The notes under the pieces are model-generated. The model saw only the letters and a program-made list of their open reading frames with translations. It was not told where the DNA came from and did not search any database. 64,000 bases of DNA from Erigeron canadensis (Eukaryota > Streptophyta > Magnoliopsida > Asterales > Asteraceae). The stretch is from positions 32,362,055 through 32,426,054 of the forward strand of contig NC_057762.1 in the NCBI RefSeq assembly GCF_010389155.1, given 5' to 3'. Both the position numbers and the translations under genes were made by a program. This document shows, one piece after another, positions 25,056 through 34,932 of the stretch. Within the stretch, counting starts at the first letter, position 1. Each line of letters starts with the position of its first letter.

Positions 25056-25668
25056 TCACTAAGACACTAACGCCGTCGAATCTTCTCCGGCGACTTCTCC
25101 GGCTAATCAATTTCATTTTCGGGTGGATACGGAACAGGCCAGAGGCCCTTATCCGTTCTAAACTGATCGTCAAGGGACACATATGGGAATGGTATGGATT
25201 TGATGGGCGGCGATCCAACAGATGGTGGATTCTGATTTTTCCGGCGACATTGATTTTTCCGGCGAGCTCAAAAACAGTGTTTATTGGATAGGGTTTGTGC
25301 GGAATGTGTTTTTGAGTGTTTTGGTACAAGTTTCATGCATTAATTCGAAGAAACAACACAGCTATAGTGTTTTTAATTTTTCCAGCGAGTATAGATCGGA
25401 TTAGTTTCTGGTCAGGGTTTGTTCGCGGTGTGATTGTGAGTGTTTTGGTAGAAGTGTGATGTTCTAATTCGAAGGAACGAAGGATATATCGGCGTTTGAA
25501 GTTTTCCGACGAAGTTTGTTGCATTTTCCGACGGTTGTATCGCCGGAGAAGAAGGAGGAGGAGGTGGTCGCTGTCGCCGGTCAGAGATAAAGGTGGAGAT
25601 GGCGGTGGTTCAAGATCCCATCGCCGGAGAGTAGTTGCCGGAAAAGCGAGGGGGAGAGAGAGAGTCAT

Positions 25669-25694
25669 AGTGTGTGTGTGTGTGTGTGTGTGTC
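25669..25694. repeat. (GT)n microsatellite
   Basis: About twelve GT units inside the MULE-like element. Confidence 0.9.
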
Positions 25695-25829
25695 TGTGTT
25701 TGGTGGGAGGAAGAAGACAAGGGGAAGGGAAATAAAGGGTGGAGATTTATTTTTGAGGGGATAATCTAATAGTCTAGATTTGTCCCCTAATTTCCAAAGA
25801 AAAATGAGGACTCAAATGAACAAACTACA

Positions 25830-26508
25830 TAAATTACAACCATCACTACAAAGAAAAACTATTATTTTCCGCACGCCATGGAATATTTTGTGACTGACAG
25901 CATGTCTACCATTGAAACCCCCTCCTCTGTTAATAACCTCATCGATCCGCCATCTGATCTACTATAACATACTCCATAAAAAGTTTTTGATGAAATTTTG
26001 TAATCCTTTTTCCTTGGATATCTCAAATAGATCAAATTAATTATCAAAATGTTGTAAATCTAGTTGTTTGTCATTAGTGGAGTAAGTATTCACCCCATCT
26101 TTAACTAATTAAATTTATTGTACATCCCATTTATCTGCTAGCATCTTAGTAGATAATTTTAATATAAGTATCACATGTTACAAAAATTAAATATTGCATG
26201 TATAACTTATTAGATTAATGAGCAACAGGCCTCATAGACCTCCACCAAATGAAGTTAAGTATTTGGTTTTAGCAAAATTTGTGCAAAGTCGTTCACTACA
26301 AATAAGATTACAATTATCTATATATATGTTTAGTTACTAGTTAGCTTAAACAAATTATAAAAGTGTGTCATGTTTTTATGTGTGTACTATAATTACTCAA
26401 AATTATAAAGAAATTTATCCACAGAAAGTTTTAAAATTTCACATGGACTCTTCTATTTTAATATGTCATATCATTTTGTCACGTAAACACGTACGTTGGT
26501 AAATTTCC
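25830..26508. other. Intergenic, no feature seen
   Basis: AT-rich sequence between the MULE-like element and the promoter block of peptide gene 3; nothing supported. Confidence 0.45.
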
Positions 26509-26543
26509 ATGATCCCTCAAAACTGGGTGCCAACTGCCCAAGA
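26509..26543 (+). promoter_or_regulatory. Promoter block shared by peptide genes 3 and 4
   Basis: ATGATCCCTCAAAACTGGGT plus GCCAACTGCCCAAGAG, about 300 bases before gene 3, matches the minus strand of 29331-29368 the same distance before gene 4. Conservation beyond coding supports a duplicated promoter. Confidence 0.55.
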
Positions 26544-26779
26544 GTTTTCAATATTTTGAATATGTCAACCTATAGTCAAATAGAGTTTTAATAACTAAAA
26601 AGGTTAACATTCAATCTTTTGAAAAAGTGTATTTTGGTTAGATCGAATTTAAAGTCAACTATTGCGCTTGCCTCTTGTCTTTCCCCTTATTTGACAAATT
26701 AATATAAAACATAAAAGGTATATATATATATAATGGTTTCGTACGTACATTAAGTTAATTTGACAAGCATATTAGCCTC

Positions 26780-26788
26780 TATATAAAT
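26780..26788 (+). promoter_or_regulatory. TATA box of peptide gene 3
   Basis: TATATAAAT lies 51 bases before the ATG; the identical word lies at the same position for gene 4. Confidence 0.65.
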
Positions 26789-26838
26789 GAAATCAAATTA
26801 AACACCTAACCAATTATACGTACATATATATTCTTATA

Positions 26839-27161
26839 ATGAAGTTTAATGGTTTGTTACTAGTTGTCTTTGCACTTGTCCTAATTTCTTCAGATTATTC
26901 AGAAGCAGGAAGAAAGCTCCAACAAGCCACTACTACACAACCACCCCAACCTTCAAAAGCAATCAAAGGTATGATTATATAAGATATATATATATATATA
27001 TATATATTTGGATGTAAATTAATATATGATGTATATAATTAATTAACTTCTATATATGTTTACACACATGCATGCATGCAGAAGATTTAACTAAGTCCAA
27101 AGGGGAGTGGGGCGGTTGTTGGAGTTGCTGGAGAAAGCGTCGCTTATTACACACCATTTAA
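26839..27161 (+). CDS. Short secreted GGC-x-x-CW peptide precursor, copy 3 (intact)
   Basis: Exons 26839-26968 and 27082-27161, with a 113-base phase-1 intron ending ATGCAG and containing an (AT)n run; 69 residues. Signal peptide of about 23 residues (MKFNGLLLVVFALVLISS...EAG), spacer rich in Gln, Thr and Pro, then KSKGEWGGCWSCW and basic tail RKRRLLHTI. The second cysteine motif is GGC-W-S-C-W, against GGC-S-G-C-W in copies 1 and 2. Exon phase, order of domains and the W/GGC/CW/RRL pattern are shared with the other members. It lies convergent to copy 4 about 1.5 kb away. No named family recognised. Confidence 0.66.
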
Positions 27162-28357
27162 TTGGTTGGGTTGATCGACGACGTTTGTATATGTAAAATA
27201 ATATGCTTTATACGAAGAGCCTACAATTGAAATGATTCATTTATGCAAGTATTTGAATAAAACTACAATATTAATTAATGAAGTGCATGTTGTTTTTGAT
27301 ACACGTTGTGTGTAGTATATATATATAATCATAAGTTATGGTAATTAATCGTTGTTGGTGTATTAACTGAAAGTATAATTGTACGTCTAGTCTCGTATAT
27401 AATTAATCAAAAGTTGTTATACTCGATCCGAAGTCCATGACGTTTTAATTAAGTAAATGTTACTCAATTGTTACTTATTTTCTTGAAGCTAGATGAAGAT
27501 CGAATTCCTTTATAATTTAGGGTCTGATCCGTACACATCTTACAAGTATTTTTTTGGCAGCACGTATCCAAAAATGCTTAAACATATATATGTATTGTAT
27601 TGTATGGTATAATACTATTAACACATTTGGTGATGTAAGTCGGATCATTCCCCTCTGATTTATAAATCAGACTAGTCTCCGTGTTACATGTACACTACAA
27701 TTAATTGTATCTCATGCTTATGGTTATGTAACATTAAACATACATGAGAATATGAGAATATGAGGTTACTTACTAAAACTTTTTGTAAAATATCAAAAAG
27801 TCTAGCTAAAACAATCATTTAATAAAATTAAAAAAAAATTGAAATGACATATATTTAATTACTACTGGTATTATTCATGGCTCCGTAGAAACATGAACTT
27901 ATATACTGGGTTCTACTATAAGAACACCTCAATTTGGTATAAACACTCAAATAACCATCCCACGGGGAGTTTACATTAATACTTCCCGTCTAGTAATTTG
28001 ACTTTTCTTGTCAAACTTTGATATGGACGTATAATGATGTACTTGTCAAGAACCGAGTGTTTTTGTCGAATTTTTGAGTATGTGTATATAGAGACAACCC
28101 ATGCTAAACTACTGAATATTATCATTCATAATTCATAACAAAATTCAAATTGATAAATCAAAAGTTTTCGCTCTTTAAAAGATATACTAATATATTACTC
28201 CGTAATTAAATACTAAATGAATTGAGTGCATGCCAAGTCCAACTTTATACGTATATATATGCACAAAATCATCTTAAGTCAATCATTATACATACGAGTA
28301 GACGACATTTTTATTTTCCCTCACCAACTAGCTATCATAACTACATATGCTTAATTA
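27162..28357. other. Intergenic between convergent peptide genes
   Basis: AT-rich; a decayed family D MITE end near 27745-27800. No gene supported. Confidence 0.4.
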
Positions 28358-28567
28358 GGGGTGTTTGTGTTTGCGTTTCCAGAATAGATTGTGCGTTTAA
28401 AAACTGCGTTTTGAAAAAGCATGTCCTTACCTGCTTTTTCAAAACTGCGTTTTCTCTCTAATTAAACGCAGATAATCACTTATTTTGCCAAACACATTTT
28501 TCGATTATTTGCGTTATACAAACGCAATAATCAAATAATCGGCTCAAAACTCAATCACAAACACTCC
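28358..28567. mobile_element. MITE family C copy 2
   Basis: GGGGTGTTTGTGTTTGCG at the left and AATCACAAACACTCC at the right; the inverse of 7311-7512, with the same AAACGC/GCGTTT interior. Confidence 0.6.
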
Positions 28568-28694
28568 ATAATTTAGTTACACACAACATAATTAATTAAA
28601 TCACAAATTAAACTAACTTATGATGCCATCTTGTACTTTCATTAGTGCGGAGCGATATCTCTAGCTCCGGTCCTTATAAACTAAAAACATCGGA

Positions 28695-29027
28695 TCAGTC
28701 ACCCAACCTTATGGTTTGTAAGCGACGGTTACTCCAGCAACGCCAACAACCGCCCCTCCTTTGACGATTTCTGCGGTGAACAATAGTAGTTGCATTTGCT
28801 GAACAAAAACAATTAATTTGTAAACATAATTAATGTACATCCTATAAATAATGAAATGAGCATATATATACAGGTACGTGATGAATGATATAGTCATTGA
28901 TTATACCTTTTGCTATCGGATTTTGGAGTTGTGTAGTGTTTTGAGGATTTACTCCTTCTGAAGAAACAAGCAGGACAAGTATCAAAACAACACTGAATAT
29001 CAACATAAGACCATTATTGAACTTCAT
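28695..29027 (-). CDS. Short secreted GGC-x-x-CW peptide precursor, copy 4
   Basis: Exon 1 is 29027-28907 (40 codons plus one base, signal peptide MKFNNGLMLIFSVVLILVLL ending SSEG). The acceptor TTTTTGTTCAG gives exon 2 at 28798-28695, which restores the family core as RRGGCWRCWSNRRLQTI; 74 residues. The alternative acceptor CACCGCAG (exon from 28770) gives EIVKGGAVVGVAG..., without cysteines. Nucleotide identity to copy 3 continues across both readings; a 4-base length difference is balanced by the upstream acceptor. I favour the first model. Start chosen by likeness to copy 3. Confidence 0.55.
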
Positions 29028-29079
29028 AATTACCACGAATCGTGTTAGTTTTTTTACTTGATGTGTTGTACTTAATTTG

Positions 29080-29088
29080 ATTTATATA
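29080..29088 (-). promoter_or_regulatory. TATA box of peptide gene 4
   Basis: On the minus strand TATATAAAT, 53 bases before the ATG at 29027. Confidence 0.65.
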
Positions 29089-29330
29089 AGCAAAAATATT
29101 TAACAATATACTACAATCTCGTCAAAAGCAAGGAATGAGGAGGTAAGATATAGATGATCGATCATGCTTTTATATATATATATATATATATATATAGGAA
29201 GTCGTACGTACGTAATTTTATTGCTGTCAAACTAGCTAAATGACACCATTTTATTCAATTTATAAAGGCTTGAAATGTTCACTTTCCTTTTTAAGTAAAT
29301 TTGACAAGGTCAATATCTTGAAAAACAATA

Positions 29331-29368
29331 TCTCTTGACAGTTTGGCACCCACTTTTGGGGAATCATG
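29331..29368 (-). promoter_or_regulatory. Promoter block shared with peptide gene 3
   Basis: Minus strand reads ATGATTCCCCAAAAGTGGGT then GCCAAACTGTCAAGAG, aligned with 26509-26543. Confidence 0.55.
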
Positions 29369-29394
29369 AAATTATGGCCATACACATCTGAATA

Positions 29395-30595
29395 TCTTTT
29401 ATTATATTAAAACATAGTTGCTCTAATAACTTATCGATCAATCACAGTTTTCGATTTCTTAATGTTGACTTTTGTTTTCAATTTTGACTTTAATTTACCC
29501 TTTTTTGTTTTCCATCACAAATTTACACTTTTTACCCAATAACTTCTATATAATAAATAAATAATAATAGCTAATATATATCCGATACAATAATGGCTAA
29601 TATTTATCCAATAAAATAATAACAAATTTACACTTTTTTTAGTTTTCCATCATAAGTTTACATTTATTACCCAATAATTTTAATACAATAAATAAATAAT
29701 AATAGCTAATATATATGCGATAAAATAATAGCTAATAGTTATCCAATAAAATAATAACTAATATATATTCAATAATATGTTCTATCATATATATATGGGA
29801 AAAGGGAATATAAGATTGTCCGACACCTAAGCTTAGGTGTGGAACCCCTCACATACTAATATTTTATTATTTATTATTTAATGAATAAATGTCTGGGTCC
29901 CCATGATTTTTATGGCTTAAAAAATTAGTATATGAGTGTCCGACGTCTAAGCTTAGGTACCTAACAACCTTATATTCTCATATATATATATAATTAGTTA
30001 AAAATAAATTAAATTTAATGTAATTATATTAAGATTTTAATAGTAATTATTGTTCTATTTTAATTTTAATTTTTTATTATACTAAAACACAGTTGAATTA
30101 AAATGTTATTAATCAATCGATTGATCGATTAAATTGACTCTCGCTGATGTTTCATTTAGTTTTTTAGATAAGTTTCTTTAACTAATAAAAAGCAAATAAC
30201 TAACATATTTTACAATGTTATTAAAGTTGGTGTCTATCTACAAAGTCCGGTTTCACACATGAACAATTGTATATTGGTGTATCTCGAGTTAAGTCGAGGG
30301 GAGCTTTAAGGTGTTAATATATGACAAAGATGAGAAGACAAAAAATACTACAACAAATTTCGTCTATAAAGAAGTCTTTCAAATGATGAAGTAGAGTATG
30401 TGCTTCCAATGTTCTTTTATTACATTTATTTTCCTACTATTAGCTTAACATTTTGGCATTTGAATTGAACACTTAGTATCTACTTATATCTTTAACTTTA
30501 AACTTATAAGCTTTTATGAGTTACATGTAATAATGTCTAATATTAGTAATATCGTAAGTCTTGTGTCCAGTGTTGGACACGGGTCTAAAATCTAG
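29395..30595 (+). mobile_element. Helitron-like element, 1.2 kb
   Basis: Begins A|TCTTTTATTATATTAAAACA and ends with hairpin GTGTCCAGTGTTGGACAC then CTAG|T. A second related 5' end (TTTTATTATACTAAAACACA) at about 30070 suggests nesting. Inside are a 125-bp tandem duplication (about 29516-29760) and a family D MITE. Confidence 0.6.
29804..29979. mobile_element. MITE family D copy 2
   Basis: GGGAATATAAGATTGTCCGA at the left and CAACCTTATATTCTC at the right, with inner CACCTAAGCTTAGGT / CTAAGCTTAGGTACC palindromic words. Related to 13439-13613. Confidence 0.55.
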
Positions 30596-30599
30596 TATG

Positions 30600-31311
30600 T
30601 ATATATATGTGTGTCTATATTATACATAATTATAATTATATATGTACGTACGTAAGTTACCACCAGGCACCAGCCAATAATGAAAGACTTTTGAAAGCTA
30701 TATTTAGAAATATTGAAATGTCTTTGAAGTTTTCAAGAGGCATGACCTGAAGAAATCAAACCGTTGATTTTAAAAATCTTGTTCCTTTTTTCTCGTCTCT
30801 ATTGTTTCAAGTTACGAACTAGCTACAGCTTACTTCATCTTCATTGGGTCATTTGACCCCACAATAAAGATATTTTCTCCAAGCCCAAACGTAGTGGGCT
30901 AATTAAATATCTGAATGTGAGAAGCGAGGCATGAAAGTGGGCCTCGACTAAACTTTAAAAAGTTAAGGCTCCCTATTACAGTAGAACAGGCTTTACGTAT
31001 CTTATCTTAAATACGAGTAAAAAAAAAACGTTTTAATTTAGTATGATCTATTTTACCTTATAGATATAGGGTTAGGGTTCTTCGTTTTGATGCTTTTCAT
31101 AATTAATAAAATTCTGAATTTAGTTTTAATTTGATCTATTACTGTTTTACATTGTAAATTCTGATTTGATCTATTATTGTTTCTGTTTTGCATTATTTTT
31201 AGCGCTTTTACCATATATAGTCGATTGGAGAATTGTGCATTTTAATGTAACATTAAAAAAGTATAGGAACAAAAGTGTATAAAAAAATGGAGTATTACCC
31301 GTATATCTATA
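30600..31311. other. Intergenic, no feature seen
   Basis: AT-rich with one moderately GC-rich patch (30840-30970); nothing supported. Confidence 0.4.
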
Positions 31312-31565
31312 TCAATACTACTATTGAATAAAGAGAAAGACCATTTGTTCCTTTAAACAATTCAGCCTTTTGAATTATTTTTTTTACCCATAACCTTTTA
31401 ACACATGTATTCTAAACCCTAAAATACTTTTACATAAAACCAAACATCTTCGCACATATCTCATATTTCACAGTTTTCATTAAATATGTTATCTTTTTAC
31501 GTCAACTACCTTTACATCAATAACCACACATATCTCGTCATCGCATTGCGCGGGTTCCCCTCTCG
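31312..31565 (+). mobile_element. Small Helitron-like element
   Basis: Starts A|TCAATACTACTATTGAATAA and ends near CGCATTGCGCGGGTTCCC then CTCG|T. The 3' end has CTCG in place of the usual CTAG, so the call is tentative. Confidence 0.35.
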
Positions 31566-34518
31566 TACAAGAATAATATGATTTGGTTTTTTAGTTATAA
31601 GTTTAATAGTTACTACAAAAACTGTTATTACAAATCATAACTTGTTTTTCATTGTATTATCCTGTTCATGTATTTAATTCCCAAAATAGTACTCGTAATA
31701 TTCTATTGTAACTAACAAATATACATGCACTATTGATTAAATTGTTTCGAACCAAACATGTTATGATGATGTAAAACAGGACAAATATAGCGACATGTTC
31801 TGAACAAATGTTTTTGAAATGAGGATTATTTAGTAGTGAGGTCCAATCACTTTATTTCTTCAATTATGAAGTCAAAAAAGGCATGCATAAAGATAGAGTG
31901 TTATTCTTAAAGAAAGAAATAACAGCGAAGTTCGTTTTTTAGTTGAATGTCTAAAAACTATTGAAATAATTGTTGACAAAAAGGATGACATAAGCCAACA
32001 GAAAGCTAGCAGAAGTTTCATATTGATCTTGGTAATTTTTATATATTCATTTATTAATTGTATAGTGATTTCTTCTTATATAGGCAAGGTAAATTTCTAG
32101 GACACAAATATATAACTTATATTATATATATTGTGAAGCATTTAAATATAAAATTAAGACAAGTTATATATAGTTTTAATTTGGTTTCCCTTCGATCTCT
32201 TACTCTATGGGATCCATATATATTTCACGAAAGACAAAAAACTTTTAGATTCATAGTTTTCATCTCAACACAGTGTCAGAGAAAAAATCATCCAAGAACG
32301 TGTGTCAGTCAACGTCATATCATTTTTTTCTTTCCATTAAGGACATGTCTCTCCAAAACACTCATGTCAAAGATGGACAAATGATGGACCAAGGACTACC
32401 GTCTTTGGAGGAACGGACGGACCAAGGACGCATAATTTGAGCCAATGGTGTTGTGGTGGAGGATGGAAAGACTAAACATAATATTGTGGAAGTTTTAATA
32501 GCAGTATTTGTTTACCATTCTTGCATAATCCTCTTAAACTTATGGATAAAATTATAAAAAGATATGAGGTCAAGATTAAATATTAATCAGTTGTTCGACG
32601 TTTACATATTGTACATGATATACTTTTTCCTGTAAACCACTAAGTAAATAGCCTAATGACCACCAGCTGTTACTTTCTAGGCGGAGAGGTCTTAGGAGAG
32701 GATTATTAAGTGGTTGAGATTCACCTGGACACTAGCTTAGCTGAGGAATAGTGAGCACCAAATTGTAAATGAGATTAAGGGGTTCCCATCTAATTATTTT
32801 TTTCTATATACCTTTTCCTGTATTTTCTATACATAATTTTATCAAATATATTAATACGAATATTTAATACTACTCGCTAAGCATGCACAGTTGTTTAAAT
32901 TCGTACTTTCACAAATTTGAAGGATTTATAAATTTATTTGTTTGGTGATGGTTTGTTCAAGCAATTTGAATATATCCTACCAACAGAGTTAACAGAATAT
33001 TCATACTTGTATGACAACTTGTAATTACATATCAATTTCTTTAATCAGCAACTAAAGATTCTTACAAACTAGAAGTAGTATTCCGTAATCTAAAAAAGCT
33101 GTACTTCCAAATTTTAATTTCATCTATAATGGGTAGGAAAAATATTTGATACCTATTTTTTTAATATTAAATTCAAGATTATTTTTTTTATGTACTATGG
33201 ACAGTACATAATAACTTATGTACGGGGGACACATAACTTATGAACGTACATGTTCAGGGCATTATTGTGCATTTATAAAATTTAAAAGTTTAATTTGCAA
33301 TGTTTTTTTAAAAAAAATTGTATATGGATGTACGTAGCATGGGTACAGCCGTTGTATCCATCATTTCCCCCCCCCCCTTTTTTTTATTGATTCGTATATA
33401 TAATCTTAATTTAGAAGATTAATGAGATGGCTTAGTCGTTAGGCATTTCGATATCTTCAATACAAAGAGGTATTATACCCTGAATTTATAGATATATATA
33501 CTTTTATTAGCATGCATAACCTTAAAAAAAGTATCATCTATTTACCTATTTACATCTTTAGTTAAATTTATAGATATATACTTATATCTGTATTTTTTTT
33601 CCGAACATTCAGTCGGTATACGATATCGGAGAAATTTTACCATATGATGGTGAAGCCTTTCACGTACCCTAAACAACGAGATGTTGACCATAAGCCATTA
33701 CAAGTACACAGATAAAAAAACCCCAAGATTCTATCATCCCTAAGGATCAAATTTAAGAGTTAAAACCGGTTGTGTCTCAAAAACAAAATCTAAACTACAT
33801 ATTGTAAGTACATATTAATTTCTTTAATTCTCACCTAAACTAGCTTACAAAGTAGAAATATTCCATAATCAAAAACAAAATCTAAAAAGTTGTACTAATC
33901 AATTAATAATTCCTTCAGTGGGTAGGAAAACATATATATACTCACATATTTTTATGTTATATTCATGACAATTTGTCTAGGTTCTCTTCATGTAAATCTA
34001 AAGTAGGCCCCATAAATCAGAATTCACATATTGTTTATTTTCCTAGTGCCTTTCAAAAATTGATTCTTTTTCATATCCCATCCATCTTTTTGTATGTCTT
34101 GATTAACATTTCAAGTCAATTTAGTCTAATGTATATATTTGTAAATGCATATATACAATATTGTAGACATAATATTATAAATTAATTTCAATAAAGAGGT
34201 GTTGAATCACAAGATACTTGCAGACAAAGGTCCTTTATTTAACCAAAATTTTTTCATGGTTTTTAGGTTGTGATTGTAAACAAAAAATGGAGGTCTCTTG
34301 GTTTGGTGAGCTAGACTTTCGTCTTTTTTGATGTTTTCTTTTTTGATATATTTTTTTAAGAATAAATTTTTACGTAGGTAAAGTTTGTCACTTTAAGCTC
34401 AAGTTGGTTTGGTCTTTTTTAGCAGGGGTTTTGTAGTCAACTATTCAAGTAACTTAACTCCACATAGCGTCTTCAAGTTGCTTGCTTTTATCTAAATTTA
34501 AGGTTTGTTTCTGGAAAA
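31566..34518. other. Intergenic upstream of the ethylene receptor, no gene seen
   Basis: AT-rich. A run of ten C then eight or more T occurs at 33366-33386. A tRNA-like A-box (TGGCTTAGTCGTTAGG) near 33428 lacks a convincing B-box. Confidence 0.4.
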
Positions 34519-34867
34519 GTAAGTAATTTTATACTATATAGCCTTATATATAGATATAGATATAGATATAGATATAGATACAGATATAGATTTGATTTCA
34601 GGAAACAAGATTAGGGACATTGAAATTTTGAATCTTGATCATTTCTTGAAATGGGGTTTTGCTAGATCTTAAGATTATTGGGTCTTTTTTTAAATCTTTA
34701 TGGGTTTTTGGGTCAATTTTTAAGTGTATAAGTTTAGGGTCTTGTGAAAAGTTTGAATCTTGACAAGTTTATTGAAATGGGCTATATCTAGATCCAAAGT
34801 TATCACTTTCTTTTGATGTTATCTTCCACTTGGTTGAATCTTTTTGGGGTTTTGACTGTATTTTTAG
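34519..34867 (+). other. Probable 5' UTR intron of the EIN4-like gene
   Basis: A strong donor AAAAGTAAGT at 34519 is followed by two candidate acceptors, TTGATTTCAG ending at 34601 and CTGTATTTTTAG ending at 34867. The longer form would remove two minimal upstream ORFs and the start of a 38-codon one. The interval includes an (ATAGAT)n microsatellite at about 34548-34592. Confidence 0.4.
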
Positions 34868-34932
34868 GTTTAGTTTTTTGGGTTACTAGAGGATTTCATT
34901 TATTTTCCTTTTGGGTTGCTGCAAAATGTTGA
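34816..34932 (+). other. Upstream ORF overlapping the EIN4-like start codon
   Basis: ATG at 34816 opens a 38-codon hydrophobic frame ending TGA at 34930-34932, overlapping the main ATG at 34926 in another frame. Two four-codon uORFs (34651-34665, MGFC; 34777-34791, MGYI) precede it. They would matter only if the leader is not spliced. Confidence 0.35.

Larger units (their letters stand above)
24739..25821. mobile_element. MULE-like element with GC-rich interior
   Basis: Terminal segments of about 65 bp are inverted relatives: left TTCATATGGATCCT...GGGACTAATCT, right on the minus strand TTCATTTGAGTCCTC...GGGGACAAATCT. Flanks AAACTACA (24731-24738 and 25822-25829) are an 8-9 bp duplication. 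The interior is much richer in GC than its surroundings, full of CCGGCGA words, and could derive from a captured gene leader. No transposase seen. Confidence 0.5.

Noticed and set aside
28709..28769. Peptide copy 4 tail EIVKGGAVVGVAG as the main product
   Set aside because: It lacks the family core; the upstream acceptor restores it. Retained only as an alternative.
33428..33480. tRNA gene candidate
   Set aside because: Only an A-box-like word is seen; no cloverleaf or B-box.
34911..34925. Upstream start of the ethylene receptor at 34911
   Set aside because: The codon there is TTG. The first ATG, at 34926, gives the EIN4-like N-terminus directly.
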